DNA of 53,128 nt from JARIHD01 sp964503715 (GTDB lineage Bacteria; Patescibacteriota; Saccharimonadia; Saccharimonadales; UBA4665). How positions within the stretch are numbered: the stretch's first letter is position 1; every line of letters starts with the position of its first letter. The notes beneath the pieces are model-generated. The model saw nothing but the letters and a program-made list of their open reading frames with translations. It was not told where the DNA came from and did no database searches. A program made the position numbers and the translations under genes. Positions 1 through 7,675 of this stretch are shown one piece after another. The stretch covers positions 1-53,128 of the forward strand of contig CAZDAD010000006.1 in NCBI GenBank assembly GCA_964503715.1, written 5' to 3'.

Positions 1-1629
1 AGCTACATGATTGTATGTGTGGTCTATGCTGTAGGATTGCTTTGTTAGGGCTTTTACAGTGTCCATCGAAACATCAACTTTGACACCAGGGTTAAGAGTA
101 CCGTAAGGGTCAAAGGTTTGCTTAAGTTTCCTCAGGACTGCGTAGTAATCCTCACCATATTGCTTAGCTAGGAACGGTGCACGTATGCGCCCTTCGCCGT
201 GTGCTCCAGATATACTGCCACCCAGCTCAATAACCAAGTCGTAGTACTCTTCCATAAGTCGAAAGACACGCTGTCTATCACCTACCTGGCTGAGGTCCAA
301 TAGCGGCTGAACATGTAAGTGCCCATCACCAGCATGCCCCCAAATTGCGGGTCTGATATGAGTCCGCTCAAAGAGTTCATAAATCTTCTCTATATAGTGA
401 GCTAACTTCTCTGGCGGAACGATACCATCCTCAATTATTGGCAACGCTCTAGTATTGCCCTCAGCATGGCTGACTATGGTTGAGGCAGCATGGCGGACCA
501 ACCACATTTTTTCGTAGTCGTCCTGATTTTTGGCAATATCGAATTGAACATTATGTTTTTCAAAAACTTTTTTAGCCCTTTTGACAGCCCGTTTCTGGTG
601 CCTCTCGCCCGTAGTGTCGAACTCGATGAGCAGTAGAGCCTTTGGAAACGGTTTCTTCACTGCGTCTTTTAACTGATTAGGGCTTATGGATTCAACAGCC
701 TTGAGCATATGCTCATCGACCATTTCTATAATGCTCGGCATTTCGTTTAGGTCACGCAGCTCAAGGATAACTGATTGAAGCGTATTGAGGTCCTCGAAAG
801 AAGCTGAGATGAGTGTAGTCGCAGGCGTGCTGAACTCTGTGTCCAGAACAACCTCTGTAATTATCCCTAATGTTCCCTGGGAGCCAACAAAGAGAGGTGT
901 TAGGTCAAACGAACCGTCTTTTTGCTTGACCGCCTCCAGAGCATAGCCTGCTGAATTTTTGGTAATTGCTTTAAGCGAATCGTCAATGAGCTTTTGGTTC
1001 TCTTCGATAATCGCATCAACTGCCCTGTATATTTCACCCTCAAAGGTTGAAAGGCCTAGCTTTTTACCTAGTTCACGGCGGGTCAATCGTCCCGTTTCGA
1101 TAACTTCACCATTAGCAAGTACAACACGAAGCCCCCTTACATACTCCCTCATGGAGCCATACTTGACAGATTTTTCACCGCTAGCATTATCGGCAACAGC
1201 ACCACCAATGGTCGAATATTCAAGAGCAGCAGGATATGGAGGCAAAAACCTATCATGAGTACTTAAAGCCTGCTGAAGTCGACCAAAGATTATACCTGGC
1301 TCAACGACAACGGTGCCATTCTTGTGATCCATTTCCTGAATACGATTCATGTGAGCAGGAAAAGACATAACTATGCCGTTACCCACCGCAGCTCCGGTGG
1401 TACTTACTCCCGCACCACGAGCCGTAATCGGGATCACCCTGCCCCTCTCGGCAAGTTGCCATGTGAATCGAGCTGTCTTACGAACGTCATTTTCATTGCG
1501 TGGATAGACGACGACGGCTGGAGTCAGTGAAAGTATGCTACCATCGTTAGAAAAAAAGCGTCGAGCATCGGTTGAGGAGACAACCTCACCAGTCAGATGC
1601 TCCTGCAAGTAATGTGCAATCTTACTCAT
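1..1629 (-). CDS. FAD-linked oxidase, GlcD/D-lactate dehydrogenase family (3' end cut by window edge)
   Basis: The minus-strand frame is open from the ATG at 1629 to the window edge, giving 543 codons. It carries a PCMH-type FAD-binding domain with the glycine-rich stretch TARGAGVSTTGAAVGNG near residue 70, followed by the C-terminal FAD-oxidase domain with WGHAGDGHLHVQP, the SGAHGEGR motif and FDPYGTLNPGVK. These are hallmarks of flavin 2-hydroxyacid dehydrogenases such as GlcD and D-lactate dehydrogenase. After LNPG the frame continues only into a short tail inside the window, so the protein is probably nearly complete at about 550 to 570 residues, without visible Fe-S motifs. GAGGG lies upstream of the start. 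The substrate cannot be told from sequence. Confidence 0.85.
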   Translation of the reverse strand, partial: MSKIAHYLQEHLTGEVVSSTDARRFFSNDGSILSLTPAVVVYPRNENDVRKTARFTWQLAERGRVIPITARGAGVSTTGAAVGNGIVMSFPAHMNRIQEMDHKNGTVVVEPGIIFGRLQQALSTHDRFLPPYPAALEYSTIGGAVADNASGEKSVKYGSMREYVRGLRVVLANGEVIETGRLTRRELGKKLGLSTFEGEIYRAVDAIIEENQKLIDDSLKAITKNSAGYALEAVKQKDGSFDLTPLFVGSQGTLGIITEVVLDTEFSTPATTLISASFEDLNTLQSVILELRDLNEMPSIIEMVDEHMLKAVESISPNQLKDAVKKPFPKALLLIEFDTTGERHQKRAVKRAKKVFEKHNVQFDIAKNQDDYEKMWLVRHAASTIVSHAEGNTRALPIIEDGIVPPEKLAHYIEKIYELFERTHIRPAIWGHAGDGHLHVQPLLDLSQVGDRQRVFRLMEEYYDLVIELGGSISGAHGEGRIRAPFLAKQYGEDYYAVLRKLKQTFDPYGTLNPGVKVDVSMDTVKALTKQSYSIDHTYNHVA

Positions 1630-1715
1630 TTGTTACAAAACCCTCACTTGATATTATGCTAGATTAGCTCTAAGTTTATGATAGCATAAGCTGTTTACGA
1701 GTAGAAGTAAGGCAT

Positions 1716-1749
1716 AAAAAAGACCTCTCTGCTGGAGTAGAGAGGTCTT
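1716..1749 (-). terminator. Rho-independent terminator downstream of the RelA/SpoT gene
   Basis: On the minus strand an 11-bp perfect stem (AAGACCTCTCT paired with AGAGAGGTCTT, 8-base loop) is followed by six T residues. It lies 113 bases after the stop of the RelA/SpoT-domain gene and before the FAD oxidase gene, so it ends the former transcript. Confidence 0.85.
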
Positions 1750-1785
1750 ACACTTAGTAAGCTGATGTTAATCTAAGCTACTGGT

Positions 1786-1854
1786 CTACTTTACAATAAC
1801 CACGGGGTGCTTAACACTTTGTCTAATCTTTTTCCTAAACTGCGAGATACTCAT
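1786..1854 (-). CDS. Possible small basic protein of 22 residues
   Basis: An ATG at 1854 opens a 22-codon frame ending TAG. The predicted peptide begins MSISQFRKKIRQSVK and is strongly basic. It lies 7 bases after the stop of the RelA/SpoT gene and before that gene's terminator, so it would be in the same transcript. No clear Shine-Dalgarno sequence precedes it, and a frame this short can occur by chance. It is listed because it sits in an otherwise empty but transcribed stretch. Confidence 0.25.
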   Translation of the reverse strand: MSISQFRKKIRQSVKHPVVIVK

Positions 1855-1861
1855 CAGTTAA

Positions 1862-2932
1862 TTATAACACTACTTTTTTATTTTCCGTTACCACATCTAT
1901 GATAACATTCACACGCTTAACGAATTCTCTGATATCCAAGAAGTAATTGGGATATGCCTGCTTTAATTGCCGCAGTTTACCTGCTGATACAAGTACCACG
2001 TCAACATTATCCCCCGATTTTTGTTCTATTCTAGAGTACTCATTAACAGCCTTCTCATATTCAGTAGCTGAGTACCCCTTAATCGCAACTTTTTTATCGC
2101 TCGTGTAAAGAACTATAAGATTATAGTAGCCGATATGTCGTGTTTCTATCAGGTTTGCCGCAAGATTATACCCAGACATAAGGTCGAGCGCCTTAATTTT
2201 TTCGGCTATAAAAGCAATGCGCCGATATATTTCCAGCGGCTCCATCTTGCTATGGGCATCCAACACATTTGAGCTCTCAACCATAGCTATTGCAGAAGAC
2301 ATGAGCGCAAAAAAATCTTGCCAATCATCCGTACCGCCATGAGTCTTTATAGGCTGTCCAAGGATTGTGCCCATAGCCTCAACCGCCGTAGCCCAAATGT
2401 GTTGCTCCTTAGTCCTGATCTGGACTTCAACCATTAAGCCTTCATATTGACGCGCAGTGTTTCCACGTGCAAGCGTGTTGTTGTATCGGTATATAAGGTG
2501 TATACCCCTGTAGCCGTCAGACTTTGGATGCTCAATATAATCTTTCTTGTCCTTAAGGATATGGCTAAATCGTTTAGAATTTTCGTATAGTGATACAACT
2601 GAGTATACATCACCTAGATTCTTGAGTACGGCCCTCACGCCACCAATATCCTGCATAGTAGATAGCTTCATATTTGGATGTCTATGAAGCTTGTCAATTA
2701 TTGTTGGCATACGTTTTAGCCTTTGAGCTACTAATGATTCTGAGAAAGTACAGACCATCTTTCTGAGACGTGCTTGAAACGTGTTGATAGGATAAACATG
2801 TGCAAGTCTCCACGCATTGGCCACTTCCAGAGCAGATTGGTACTCTACGTTTGCAGGCGCTAATCTCTTGAGAGACTCACCAGCATGATTCACACGTTTT
2901 CTGGAGACTGTTGGTGGTTTATGGTAGCCCAT
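1862..2932 (-). CDS. RelA/SpoT-domain protein, probable (p)ppGpp synthetase
   Basis: The 356-residue protein has a single RelA/SpoT nucleotidyltransferase domain over about residues 60 to 200: QRLKRMPTIIDKL (basic ATP-binding segment), MQDIGGVRAV (the metal-binding Asp region), KSDGYRGIHLIYRY, and VEVQIRT with the conserved Glu followed by WATAVEA. There is no HD hydrolase domain and no TGS or ACT region, so by family logic it makes but does not degrade alarmone. The C-terminal 150 residues are not recognised. A candidate promoter, TTGTAA and TATATA 18 bases apart, lies just upstream. It is monocistronic, between tRNA-Leu and its own terminator. Confidence 0.8.
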   Translation of the reverse strand: MGYHKPPTVSRKRVNHAGESLKRLAPANVEYQSALEVANAWRLAHVYPINTFQARLRKMVCTFSESLVAQRLKRMPTIIDKLHRHPNMKLSTMQDIGGVRAVLKNLGDVYSVVSLYENSKRFSHILKDKKDYIEHPKSDGYRGIHLIYRYNNTLARGNTARQYEGLMVEVQIRTKEQHIWATAVEAMGTILGQPIKTHGGTDDWQDFFALMSSAIAMVESSNVLDAHSKMEPLEIYRRIAFIAEKIKALDLMSGYNLAANLIETRHIGYYNLIVLYTSDKKVAIKGYSATEYEKAVNEYSRIEQKSGDNVDVVLVSAGKLRQLKQAYPNYFLDIREFVKRVNVIIDVVTENKKVVL

Positions 2933-3024
2933 AGTCTTTATCTTTCATATATAGACTGGAATAATGTCCATTTACAAGAAGCAACTGAACAATTCTATTG
3001 AAGCCGACTAAATAAAATCAATTC

Positions 3025-3111
3025 TGGTGCGCGAAAGAGGACTTGAACCTCCACGAGCGTAAGCTCACTAGTACCTGAAACTAGCGCGTCTACCAATTCC
3101 GCCACTCGCGC
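3025..3111 (-). tRNA. tRNA-Leu(CAG)
   Basis: The minus strand folds as a class II tRNA: acceptor GCGCGAG pairs with TTCGCGC, the D arm contains GGCGGAATTGGTAGAC, the anticodon loop is TTCAGGT (anticodon CAG), there is a long variable arm, and the T loop is GTTCAAGTC. The 3' CCA is encoded, at 3025 to 3027. It lies 29 bases after the peptide-binding protein gene, so it may be carried on that transcript. Confidence 0.95.
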
Positions 3112-3140
3112 AGACTGCTTGGATTGTACGTCAAAACCCC

Positions 3141-4928
3141 TTAGGAGGCAAGCTGCGAAACACCTTTTTCGCGTATCATCCACAGATGCACGTCACTGAA
3201 GCGTTCGACTCCAGAACTTATTGAACGCTCCTGTAGGCCATAGACAGGTCCGTGGGTTATATATAGAAATCGTGGCTGATACAGACCAACAGCTGGGGCA
3301 TCGCTACGCCAAGCCTGTAGGAACGGCTTGTATTTGATGGTGCGTAAGTTCGCGTCTAGTCTAGTACGACCCGCCTGGAGCGATGCATCTGCTGCCTCTG
3401 ACTTGTACTCTGAGAAATTAAGCCGATTTTCAGCTCTAATGTCAGCATACTTGCTATCCCAATACACTAGTACATCTGGGTCTTTGCCAATAGATATGCC
3501 GTACAATAGGACATCGTAATCATGGTTCAGGAGTGTGCTTTGAAAATCTGTTACATCTTGAGGCACAACGCTTACATCTACACCCACCTTTCGCCACTGC
3601 CTAGCAAGATCTTGGGCTATTTGGCCATATTCTGTGTCTTTTTGGACAGTTATCGAAAACTTTAGCTTAGTACTGGCCTTGGAACGAACATCGTTGCCAG
3701 AATGTACCCAACCCGCATCGGTCAGATATTTATTGGCAGCAACCGGATCATACGGCAGTTGAGTTGTATCCTTATCATAACCAAGCTGGCCGAACAGGAT
3801 TGGCGATTCAACCGCCCTAGTGTAATAGCCAAGGCTTTTTATTAGTGATTGCCTATCTGTCGCACTGACTAGTGCCCTACGAACAGCGACGTCACTCAGG
3901 ATCTCAGCGTTAGTCCTGAAAAAAGCCATAACAGCCGCCTCCAGAGGTAAACTATTGATACGAACACTTTTGTCTTCGTACAATTCTTCAGGCACCTGCG
4001 TTAAACCAGCAATAGCATTTATGTCTTTATCGGTGAAACTTTTTACCAGGGCCCGTTCGGACCTAAAGGTTTTGAGCACGAAACGTTGCAACTTCGGCGT
4101 GCCACGATGGTAGCCCTCGTAGCGCTCAAGCCCGACATTCTCCTGTCGATTATCAGGGGAGCCACCAATAACTTCTACTGCCTTAAACCTGAAGGGCCCA
4201 CATCCGATAGGTTCAACATTGAATCGCTGCGAACGAAGAGCTTCAGGATCTACGCCACCCAATAAATGTTCAGGCACCACACCGTTAGTCAGCGAGTATG
4301 GGAACGAGGCCAGTGGGCTTGGTAAAGTAAACTTAACGACAAGGTTATTCACGGACTCTATTTTCACACCCCTCCAACTTGGGGCCAGCGGAGACTTTGC
4401 ATCAGGCTTCTGAATAGTCTGATAAGTGAAAAGCACATCTTTGGCGGTTAATGGTTTACCATCGTGCCACTTAATGTTAGGCTTCAAATTTACTGTGTAG
4501 ATGGTACCGGTTTCATCGACTTTCCAGTCTTTAGCAATATCACCAGTTAACTTATTCTTTTGGTCGTACGTCAATAGCCCGCTAAAGACTAGTTTGGCAA
4601 CGGCCAAATCGGCAGGCGTTGAAGCAAATAGCGGGTTAGCATCGGTGAATGAGCCTAGAATCCCCTCATTGTATGTACCACCAGCAACAGGGCTAATCTG
4701 TTGATAATAACCCTTCATGGCCACAATTTGACCAACTACAGATGCCCCCAACAGAACGACTAGTAACACCCAGGTTATTACAAAACGCCTGACGTTAGCC
4801 AAACGTTCAAGCCTACGAAAAAAGTTGTATTCGAGTTGGTTCCCAGCCTGTTGGCCAAACTCTTCCACTTGTAACTTGCGCCTTCGAAAACGACGACGCA
4901 TACGAAGTTTTGTTGATCGTGACAGCAT
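3141..4928 (-). CDS. Membrane-anchored ABC transporter substrate-binding protein, family 5 (oligopeptide type)
   Basis: The 595-residue protein starts with a basic cytoplasmic segment (RMRRRFRRRK near residue 10), then a transmembrane anchor at about residues 49 to 70, then an SBP_bac_5 domain. The domain is recognised from NIKWHDGKPLTAKDVLFTYQ, the VRRALVSATDRQSLI stretch and the lobe-closing region near residue 450. Family members bind peptides or similar solutes for DppBCDF/OppBCDF-type importers. No permease or ATPase partner lies in the window, and the anchor is an uncleaved helix instead of a lipobox. It is the last protein gene of the pepP-holin-secG run, 19 bases after secG. Confidence 0.88.
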   Translation of the reverse strand: MLSRSTKLRMRRRFRRRKLQVEEFGQQAGNQLEYNFFRRLERLANVRRFVITWVLLVVLLGASVVGQIVAMKGYYQQISPVAGGTYNEGILGSFTDANPLFASTPADLAVAKLVFSGLLTYDQKNKLTGDIAKDWKVDETGTIYTVNLKPNIKWHDGKPLTAKDVLFTYQTIQKPDAKSPLAPSWRGVKIESVNNLVVKFTLPSPLASFPYSLTNGVVPEHLLGGVDPEALRSQRFNVEPIGCGPFRFKAVEVIGGSPDNRQENVGLERYEGYHRGTPKLQRFVLKTFRSERALVKSFTDKDINAIAGLTQVPEELYEDKSVRINSLPLEAAVMAFFRTNAEILSDVAVRRALVSATDRQSLIKSLGYYTRAVESPILFGQLGYDKDTTQLPYDPVAANKYLTDAGWVHSGNDVRSKASTKLKFSITVQKDTEYGQIAQDLARQWRKVGVDVSVVPQDVTDFQSTLLNHDYDVLLYGISIGKDPDVLVYWDSKYADIRAENRLNFSEYKSEAADASLQAGRTRLDANLRTIKYKPFLQAWRSDAPAVGLYQPRFLYITHGPVYGLQERSISSGVERFSDVHLWMIREKGVSQLAS

Positions 4929-4947
4929 GTCTATAAGACCTAACTGC

Positions 4948-5163
4948 TTAGTGTATGACTATCCCTAGTATGATTGAAACAACAAATACTACAGCCGTAA
5001 AGATTGTTAATTCGTGTACACTCTTGTCAGTGCCGCGGCGCACTGTATTGATTTCGCCGCCACCACCAAGACCCGCACCGAGTCCCGCACCCCTTGTCTG
5101 AATCAATATAAGCAGCGTCAAAAACAGCATCGAACCAATTGTTACCCAGTTAAAAATACTCAT
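4948..5163 (-). CDS. secG: Preprotein translocase subunit SecG
   Basis: A 71-residue protein with two transmembrane helices flanking the SecG signature: LILIQTRGAGLGAGLGG, then TVRRGTDKSVHELT. SecG is the small SecYEG channel subunit that aids protein export. Its ATG overlaps the TGA of the upstream holin-like gene (ATGA), so translation is probably coupled. The product would serve the many secreted proteins in this window. Confidence 0.93.
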   Translation of the reverse strand: MSIFNWVTIGSMLFLTLLILIQTRGAGLGAGLGGGGEINTVRRGTDKSVHELTIFTAVVFVVSIILGIVIH

Positions 5164-5537
5164 GCGCGTCTACTCTCCACAATAGTTGTCAATAAATAGT
5201 TTACCAATCCAATCACCATACCCGCAAGTATAGCCACCCAGAAACTCTTGATATGCAGGGGTTCATATATCCAGCTCGCTAAGAGTACGCTAAATCCGTT
5301 GATTACAATCATGAACAGACCAAGCGTAAAAAGAATAGCTGGCAAGGACAATATAACCACTACTGGCCTAATAATTGCATTAATAATTGCTAGCAATAGG
5401 CCTGCGACCAATACCACCCTCAGCCCACCATCATATTGAACACCACTCAGTAGCCCACCTGCAATCCACAGCCCTAAGCTACATACTACCCATCTAAATA
5501 AGAACCTATATACCAAACCTTGATTCATTGATTTCAT
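5160..5537 (-). CDS. Small membrane protein, phage holin 4_2 family (PF04020-like)
   Basis: The 125-residue protein has four hydrophobic segments and the family pattern LLLAIINAIIRPVVVILSLP, followed by LFTLGLFMIVINGF. Despite the family name these are common chromosomal membrane proteins of unknown function. The frame could start upstream, but the ATG at 5537 overlaps the TAA of pepP (TAATG), which favours coupled translation from there. Its stop overlaps the secG start. No phage genes are nearby, so this is not evidence for a prophage. Confidence 0.8.
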   Translation of the reverse strand: MKSMNQGLVYRFLFRWVVCSLGLWIAGGLLSGVQYDGGLRVVLVAGLLLAIINAIIRPVVVILSLPAILFTLGLFMIVINGFSVLLASWIYEPLHIKSFWVAILAGMVIGLVNYLLTTIVESRRA

Positions 5538-6781
5538 TATACGATATCTTTTGAAAGTTTGCTGCTTAGTACCTTGCAACCGTCTGCTGTTATCAGTACA
5601 TCGTCCTCGATCCTGATACCGATTTTCTCTTCGCGTATATAAATACCCGGTTCGACAGTCATAACCATTCCTGATTCAATCGGCTCGCCGTAAAGACCAA
5701 CGTCATGGGTATCCAATCCAAGGAAATGAGTTGTGCTATGGGGGAAATACTTTCGGACCGAATCCTCATCGATATTCTTTATCAAGCCAAGCTCACGCAG
5801 TTTCTCGCCCATAAAATGCATCACGTCTTCTTCGTAATCTCGAAGCAAAACACCTGGCTTCAACAAGGATATAGCGTACTCTTGAACAGCCAAAACAGCT
5901 GTGTAAACTTGTTGCTGCCTTTTAGATGGCTCACCTCCATATATAAAGGTTCGCGTTAGGTCAGCCGAGTAATTATCCACTTCCGCACCGATGTCCACGA
6001 CCACAGTTTCGCCAAGATTCAGATTGGCATTATTAGCCACATTGTGCAGAGTACAACCTCTTACACCTCCAGCAATAATTGGAGCAAAGGCATGACCACT
6101 ACCAGAAGTATGAGAACTCAAAAAATGTGAACTAATATCAATCTCTGCCTGTCTCTCATTGTTGTACTGTTTGTGCCGAAGCTTTCGTTCAACCTTGCGT
6201 AGAGCTTCGGTTGTCAGATCAATTGCGCTTTGGATGGCATCAATCTCAACCTTCTGTTTTACAGCTCTTAGTTTGGCGAGATGCTTAGCGATATCCAGTA
6301 TCTGGATATTTTGGTTGTGTTCTTTTAGCTTGGATATCAACACCGCTCTTGCAGGATTAGAGTACATACCAGAATGTTCAATATACGTTGGCGGTGCGGA
6401 GAGTGTCGCTACTGTCTGGGCTTTTGATAGGCGCTGAGATATTTTGCGCCAACCATCCTTACTGTTAAACAGATTGTTTATACCTGAACGTCGACGTATG
6501 TACTCCTCGTCGATGGCGCCATCAAACACTTCTTGAAAATCATTACGATCGGGTAGTACGAGATATTCCTTGTCCCTATCGATTACCAAAATTATATCGG
6601 CCTCATCTATGCCGGTCAGATACCAAAAAGATCTATCCTGCCTGAAGCTATAGGCATCATCCCGCCCCCTTTGCATCAAACCATTGGCGGTAATGATTAT
6701 AGGTGCAGTGCCAACAAAAAGCTTCCTCAGCCTATCTCGGTTGTTAGCAAAAAACTCAGCCCCAAAACTTTGTTCACTCAT
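5537..6781 (-). CDS. pepP: Xaa-Pro aminopeptidase, M24 family
   Basis: The 414-residue protein has the N-terminal aminopeptidase P domain (RQDRSFWYLTGIDEAD) and the M24 pita-bread catalytic domain. The metal ligands are visible: two Asp in VVVDIGAEVDNYSADLTRT, His in HFLGLDTHDVG, Glu in MTVEPGIYI and Glu in GIRIEDDVLIT. It removes N-terminal residues preceding proline, a cytoplasmic peptide-recycling step that fits with the peptide-binding protein encoded in the same run. The ATG follows a candidate extended -10 box by 7 bases, so the mRNA may be leaderless. Confidence 0.93.
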   Translation of the reverse strand: MSEQSFGAEFFANNRDRLRKLFVGTAPIIITANGLMQRGRDDAYSFRQDRSFWYLTGIDEADIILVIDRDKEYLVLPDRNDFQEVFDGAIDEEYIRRRSGINNLFNSKDGWRKISQRLSKAQTVATLSAPPTYIEHSGMYSNPARAVLISKLKEHNQNIQILDIAKHLAKLRAVKQKVEIDAIQSAIDLTTEALRKVERKLRHKQYNNERQAEIDISSHFLSSHTSGSGHAFAPIIAGGVRGCTLHNVANNANLNLGETVVVDIGAEVDNYSADLTRTFIYGGEPSKRQQQVYTAVLAVQEYAISLLKPGVLLRDYEEDVMHFMGEKLRELGLIKNIDEDSVRKYFPHSTTHFLGLDTHDVGLYGEPIESGMVMTVEPGIYIREEKIGIRIEDDVLITADGCKVLSSKLSKDIV

Positions 6782-6788
6782 GAATTAA

Positions 6789-6816
6789 AGCGTAGCACAA
6801 TCTTCTTGTGGAGCAA
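6789..6816 (-). promoter_or_regulatory. Candidate promoter of pepP
   Basis: On the minus strand TTGCTC (6816-6811) and TGCTACGCT, an extended -10 (box 6794-6789), are 16 bases apart. The pepP ATG begins 7 bases after the box, so transcription would start at about the start codon. The match to consensus is moderate. Confidence 0.4.
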
Positions 6817-6824
6817 GCCTTGGT

Positions 6825-6830
6825 TATAAT
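6825..6830 (+). promoter_or_regulatory. Candidate -10 box for the gene at 6870
   Basis: A perfect TATAAT lies 39 bases before the ATG at 6870 in the short divergent gap. The -35 region (TTCTTG, 16 bases upstream) is weak, and no Shine-Dalgarno sequence precedes the gene. Confidence 0.4.
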
Positions 6831-6869
6831 CGATTTGACCGTAAGTCCAATAAATCCTAGAATCTTGCC

Positions 6870-7673
6870 ATGAGTAGGGACCATATAGACCAATTCAAAG
6901 TAATGGCATGGAATGCTAGCAACGGGTTTAGCGATCCGTTTCAAAGAGATTCTCAATCTATACCTGCTGTTGTAGAAAAATCATCGTCTGTAATACGTGA
7001 TGATTCTACAGCCAATGCTATATTCCTATTCAATACACACAGGCTAATAATGAAAGACGGACTAGTAGTTGATGGACCAACTCGTTTTCTCGGCTGCGAT
7101 GACGAAGACGCTGAACGTTTGGTCCATAAAGATGCAGCGCAGCTAAAACTTCAGCTTGGTTACGAGCACCTCGCAGTTACCGAATATGACGACAGCCGAT
7201 TTTTTGAAGAAACCGACGACAACTTGCGTCGTTACATGATCGCTTTTACCAAAGAGAAGCACATCAAACCACGTGTTGGCCGACTTGTAGGACGTAATTG
7301 TTTGCAAATAGATTTTAGCTTCGGCGATAATAATGAGCTTACACGAGTAATTGGTATCGATCTCGACGACCTAGAAGATGAACAAATATTAGCCGAGGTT
7401 AACCAGGCAGCACGAATAATTGGCGACAATGGCATGGCAATTGGCACTTTTGGCGTGGCCTATAACCATCCTGTAATGCGCGAACTTAGGCACAACAAGT
7501 GGTCAATGCCCACCGATGGCAAATCAGTCATCTCTAGAGCTGTGCAAGTCAATCATTCTTTCGAGCATGCTATCTATACACCGCAGACACTTGAATCCAG
7601 CCCGTTCAGAACTTCAAAGATTGATGGATCCAAGCGTAAGGCCATATTTGTCGATATTGCCCCAAACGATTAA
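6870..7673 (+). CDS. Uncharacterised protein, possibly a degenerate endonuclease/exonuclease/phosphatase (EEP) fold
   Basis: A 267-residue soluble protein with no signal peptide or membrane helix. The start FKVMAWNASNG resembles the first strand of EEP proteins (KVMTWNxxNG), LQLGYEHLAVTEYDD resembles the next EEP strand pair, and RVIGIDLDDLEDE followed by NQAARII and GTFGVAYNHP aligns in order with the EEP HLDD, QA.. and GDFN segments. If so, the catalytic His and GDFN have become Asp and GTFG, so hydrolase activity would be lost. This is pattern matching by eye; the protein may be unrelated. It ends 2 bases from the convergent uvrC. Confidence 0.5.
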   Translation: MSRDHIDQFKVMAWNASNGFSDPFQRDSQSIPAVVEKSSSVIRDDSTANAIFLFNTHRLIMKDGLVVDGPTRFLGCDDEDAERLVHKDAAQLKLQLGYEHLAVTEYDDSRFFEETDDNLRRYMIAFTKEKHIKPRVGRLVGRNCLQIDFSFGDNNELTRVIGIDLDDLEDEQILAEVNQAARIIGDNGMAIGTFGVAYNHPVMRELRHNKWSMPTDGKSVISRAVQVNHSFEHAIYTPQTLESSPFRTSKIDGSKRKAIFVDIAPND

Positions 7674-7675
7674 TT

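Noticed and set aside
5160..5537. Phage lysis holin
   Set aside because: The family name is historical; the gene is embedded between pepP and secG with overlapping starts and no endolysin beside it.
5705..5959. Plus-strand ORF of 84 codons and many similar ORFs opposite real genes
   Set aside because: They are shadows in other frames of well-recognised minus-strand genes (here pepP).
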